Source of the DNA: Acidiphilium sp. CAG:727
Lineage (GTDB): Bacteria; Bacillota; Clostridia; Christensenellales; Borkfalkiaceae
DNA: 6,709 nt
Assembly (NCBI GenBank): GCA_000437515.1
Contig: FR898494.1
Location: 3,629 to 10,337, forward strand
Direction: 5' to 3'
Shown here: positions 4,100 to 6,709 of the stretch, piece by piece
How the letters are laid out: each line of letters starts with the position of its first letter
Numbering within the stretch: the stretch's first letter is position 1
The notes under the pieces: model-generated
The model's input: only the letters and a program-made list of their open reading frames with translations
Told to the model about the DNA's origin: nothing
The model's database searches: none
Position numbers and translations under genes: made by a program

Positions 4100-6673
4100 T
4101 TGCTTTCGGCAGAACAAAAACGAGCGGTAGATATATTCGATAAAAATTCGCTTTTGCTCGCCCCCGCGGGGACGGGTAAAACTTTCACGCTCGCCCATAA
4201 GGTCGCCGAGGCGATAAAAAGAGGAATAAAGCCCGAAGAGATACTTCTTCTGACGTTCACCGTAAAGGCGCGCGACGAGATAAAGGAAGACGTATTTACT
4301 TACGCGGGCGAAAGAGCCGTAAACGCTTATACCGTTCACGGCTTTTGTTTTGAGATAATCAAGGAATACTCCTATAAAAAGAGAGTGGCGGGCGGGCTTA
4401 CGGTCGCGGACGAAACCGATACGGGAGAACTTATTAAAAGTCTTGCCGACGCGATGATTGCCGAAAAGACCGAACTTGCGGATAAACTCACGATTCTGCC
4501 CGAAAAGCAAATTTCGCGGATAATTTCGCTTATAAAATACGAACGCGACAAACTCGGGTTTTCGTATTCGTCGAAAGACGGCTACGGCGCGGCGATCGCT
4601 TCGCTTATAAATAGCGGCGAATATATCGATGCGTTTTCGTTCAGAAAAAGCGGAGCGCAGATTACCGACTACAATTTTTATAATCTGCTTAAAACACGCG
4701 GCAACGAGTTTTGCCTTCGTTATGCCGATTTGTTGTCGTCATCGTCGCTTCTCGACTTCGACGATATTCTGCTTCACGCCAAAGAGATAGTTTTCGGCGG
4801 CGATTACCCGACAGACGGGTATAAACTCGTCGTGTTGGACGAAGTTCAGGATACGAGTCTGCTCGAATATTCGATAGTCGAAAAATTCTTTTCTTCGGCT
4901 ACGGTTATGCTCTGCGGCGACGAAAATCAGACCATATACGGTTGGCGCGGCTCCGATCCGAAAAAGATAATTTCGGCGTATAAAGAAAAATATTCGCCCG
5001 AAGAAATCCGGCTTACGATAAACAGACGGGCGACCGAAACGCTTAAAAGGGCGGCGGAAGGCTATCTTGCCAAAGTAAACTGCGAAGAATTGCCCGCGTA
5101 TAACGACGAACCCGACGGCGAAAAAATCGCGGTCTACGGCTGCGAAAGCGACGTAGGCGAAGCGAAAAAGATATTTTCGCTTATAGAGAATTTCGACGGC
5201 GAGAACACGGACGTATGCGTGATGACCCGCTCGAACAGATATCTCGCGACGTTGTACAAAAATTTGCAACGCATAAACGCGAATCTGCCCAAAGAACGAA
5301 GAATACCGTTTTTTACCGCCGACGCCGATCATCAATTCGACAAACGCCCGATAATAAAAGATTTCACTTCGTTCATGCGGCTTATCGTCAACCCGTCGGA
5401 TATTGCGGCGATGGAACGCATAACTAAAAGATACGTAAAATCGGTAAAAAGAGATCTGGTTGCGGCTATCGGAAGTTACTCGCTTGCGGGCGTTTCGATA
5501 GGCGACTTTACGCGCAGCGATACGTACGATTTCGGCGACGGGTTTTATTCCCTTATGAGGGCGTATGAAGACGGCGGACTTATCGTTTACGACTTCGAAA
5601 CCACCGGCGCGGATCCGCTCGACGACGACCCCGTGCAAATATCCGCAATTAAATTCGGTAAGAGCGGGAAAAAGGAAGAATTTAACCTTTTCGTCATACC
5701 CGAAAAAGAGATATCTTCGGGCGCGCTCGCAACCCACGGCTACGACTTGAACTATATAAAATCTCACGGCGGAGTGAGTATAAACGAGGCTATAAGGCGG
5801 TTTGCCGACTTTTCTCGCGGTTGCGTACTCGTCGGACACAACTCGAACGCGTTCGACGATATATTGTTGAAACGACTTGCCGTGAAAGAAAAAATCGAAC
5901 TTATCGTTAGGGCGTATTACGATACGCTCGTCATCGCGAAGACCTTTTTCAAGAACGAAAAGAACTATAAACTCTCTACGCTTTGCGAAAAATTCGGCGT
6001 CGTAAACGACCGGGCGCACGATGCGTTTTCGGACGTTACGGCGACGAAAGATTGCCTTAAAATAATGCTCGACGGGTATATTATTCCGACTGCGGGCGTA
6101 AGACAAAACGTCGTTCGTTCGAACGTTGCGGATTTCAAACCGCTTTACGAAAATATGAAGCGCCTCAAAGCCGAACTCGAAAAGGGCGACGTGTTTTCGC
6201 TTATAAAAGATATTTCGGCAACTTATTCGCTTATAACTCCCGAAACGTCAAAGGACGACAGGGAAGCGGCGAACGATTTATACGCTGCGATCAAAGACGC
6301 GGGAGCGGCGGAATATCCCGTGCTCGCGCTCGGCGAATATTTGTCCGATACGGCGTTATCGGGCAGTAAACTCGACTCGGTAATCAAAAAGTTAAAAAAA
6401 GTACCGCTCATTACGGTACATCAATCCAAGGGCTGCGAATTTTCTTTCGTTATCTTTGCGGGCGCAGGCGAAGACGAGATACCGTCTTATCCGGCGAGAA
6501 CGTCGGGGCGGGAAGATGAAGAAAAACGAATATTTTACGTCGCGATGACGAGGGCGAAAAAGAAACTCGCGATAACGTATAAAACGCGTAAATCTTTCGG
6601 TTCGGCCGATTATCCGTCGCTGCCGTCGCCGTATATATCGCTTATACCTTCAAAATATATTACAGAAAAATAA
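4100..6673 (+). CDS. UvrD-like SF1A helicase with an inserted DEDDh exonuclease domain
   Basis: The 857-residue protein combines a 3'-5' DNA helicase with a 3'-5' exonuclease and probably acts in DNA repair or recombination. Helicase motifs in order: Q motif LSAEQKRAV (2-10), Walker A APAGTGKT (21-28), Ia LTFTVKARDEI (51-61), Ic AYTVHGFCF (76-84), Walker B/II VVLDEVQD (244-251), III GDENQTIYGWRG (273-284), IV RLTINRRATETL (304-315), V ITVHQSKGCEF (771-781) and VI FYVAMTRAKK (812-821). All ATPase residues are present. The normal 2B subdomain begins near 416 (RPIIKDFTSFMRLIVNPSD), but is interrupted at about 493-660 by a complete DEDDh nuclease. It then resumes as helices up to motif V. Motif V has Cys779 where Leu is usual. 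Only about 36 residues follow motif VI, so the C-terminal extension of UvrD/PcrA is short or absent. The start is TTG. It is probably co-transcribed with gltX. Frame and codon use are continuous throughout, so this is not an assembly chimera of two genes. Confidence 0.95.
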   Translation: MLSAEQKRAVDIFDKNSLLLAPAGTGKTFTLAHKVAEAIKRGIKPEEILLLTFTVKARDEIKEDVFTYAGERAVNAYTVHGFCFEIIKEYSYKKRVAGGLTVADETDTGELIKSLADAMIAEKTELADKLTILPEKQISRIISLIKYERDKLGFSYSSKDGYGAAIASLINSGEYIDAFSFRKSGAQITDYNFYNLLKTRGNEFCLRYADLLSSSSLLDFDDILLHAKEIVFGGDYPTDGYKLVVLDEVQDTSLLEYSIVEKFFSSATVMLCGDENQTIYGWRGSDPKKIISAYKEKYSPEEIRLTINRRATETLKRAAEGYLAKVNCEELPAYNDEPDGEKIAVYGCESDVGEAKKIFSLIENFDGENTDVCVMTRSNRYLATLYKNLQRINANLPKERRIPFFTADADHQFDKRPIIKDFTSFMRLIVNPSDIAAMERITKRYVKSVKRDLVAAIGSYSLAGVSIGDFTRSDTYDFGDGFYSLMRAYEDGGLIVYDFETTGADPLDDDPVQISAIKFGKSGKKEEFNLFVIPEKEISSGALATHGYDLNYIKSHGGVSINEAIRRFADFSRGCVLVGHNSNAFDDILLKRLAVKEKIELIVRAYYDTLVIAKTFFKNEKNYKLSTLCEKFGVVNDRAHDAFSDVTATKDCLKIMLDGYIIPTAGVRQNVVRSNVADFKPLYENMKRLKAELEKGDVFSLIKDISATYSLITPETSKDDREAANDLYAAIKDAGAAEYPVLALGEYLSDTALSGSKLDSVIKKLKKVPLITVHQSKGCEFSFVIFAGAGEDEIPSYPARTSGREDEEKRIFYVAMTRAKKKLAITYKTRKSFGSADYPSLPSPYISLIPSKYITEK
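5576..6079 (+). other. DEDDh (DnaQ/PolC-epsilon type) exonuclease domain within the helicase
   Basis: This covers residues about 493-660 of the helicase. Exo I is VYDFETTG with Asp498 and Glu500. Exo II is GHNSNAFD with Asp586. Exo III-epsilon is HDAFSDVTAT with His640 and Asp645. All five catalytic residues are present in correct order and spacing for a DnaQ-like proofreading-type 3'-5' exonuclease. The closest resemblance by eye is to the exonuclease domains of PolC and DinG-type proteins, but this cannot be settled without alignment. The domain edges are estimates. Confidence 0.93.
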
Positions 6674-6682
6674 AACGCCGCC

Positions 6683-6709
6683 CTGCGGAATTGGAAAACA
6701 ATTCCGCAG
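6683..6709 (+). terminator. Probable intrinsic terminator stem after the helicase gene, tail cut by the window
   Basis: CTGCGGAATTG (6683-6693) and CAATTCCGCAG (6699-6709) form a perfect 11-bp stem with loop GAAAA, starting 9 nt after the helicase stop. The window ends exactly at the base of the stem, so the expected T-run cannot be seen. It fits the end of the gltX-helicase transcript. If a tail is absent, it could instead be a dyad repeat or a bidirectional terminator. Confidence 0.75.

Noticed and set aside
4739..6106. Long (455-codon) open frame on the minus strand inside the helicase gene
   Set aside because: It is antisense to clear helicase and exonuclease motifs, and its translation is rich in Phe, Tyr, Arg and Val with no domain I recognise. 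The helicase gene uses few TTA, CTA and TCA codons, which leaves the opposite strand open by default.
4100..6673. Defence-system helicase or nuclease
   Set aside because: The fusion could suggest phage defence, but the neighbours are housekeeping genes (gltX, pepV) and there are no other defence genes, integrases or composition shifts in the window; a repair role is the simpler reading.

Overview
The window reads like chromosome from an uncultured low-to-mid-GC Firmicute, most likely a clostridial lineage. The signs are AUA and AGA codons used freely, AGGAG-type ribosome binding sites, a UUG start, a PepV-type dipeptidase and a YpsA-like SLOG protein, and a GluRS with the RGTEYLSSTPKY segment that I associate with clostridial enzymes. 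A more exact placement (for example Christensenellales) is a guess. No tRNA, rRNA, CRISPR array or transposase gene is visible.

Layout: a leftward block and a rightward block diverge from a 145-bp AT-rich intergenic region (2496-2640). The leftward block is pepV (1224-2495), then 2 bp away a YpsA/DUF1273-type SLOG gene (718-1221). Next comes a 170-bp non-coding gap (548-717) filled by repeat-like sequence, and then the first 182 codons of a probable permuted papain-fold (YiiX-like) protein that runs off the left edge. The rightward block is gltX (2641-4083), then 16 bp away a large UvrD-type helicase gene with a UUG start (4100-6673). It ends at a perfect inverted repeat at the right edge, probably the stem of an intrinsic terminator.

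The most notable feature is the 857-residue helicase. It has all the SF1A helicase motifs, but a complete DEDDh 3'-5' exonuclease domain (Asp498, Glu500, Asp586, His640, Asp645) sits inside the 2B-equivalent region, between the helicase halves. One polypeptide could therefore both unwind and degrade DNA. The second notable feature is the divergent promoter region. The best promoter candidates on the two strands cover almost the same bases (2533-2561 and 2535-2563), so the -10 of one lies on the -35 of the other and the two blocks may compete for RNA polymerase.

Otherwise the genes are housekeeping: tRNA charging (gltX), intracellular dipeptide turnover (pepV), a nucleotide-binding SLOG protein of uncertain role, and probable DNA repair (helicase-exonuclease). 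There is no sign of a defence island, prophage or recent horizontal transfer; codon use looks uniform across the genes.
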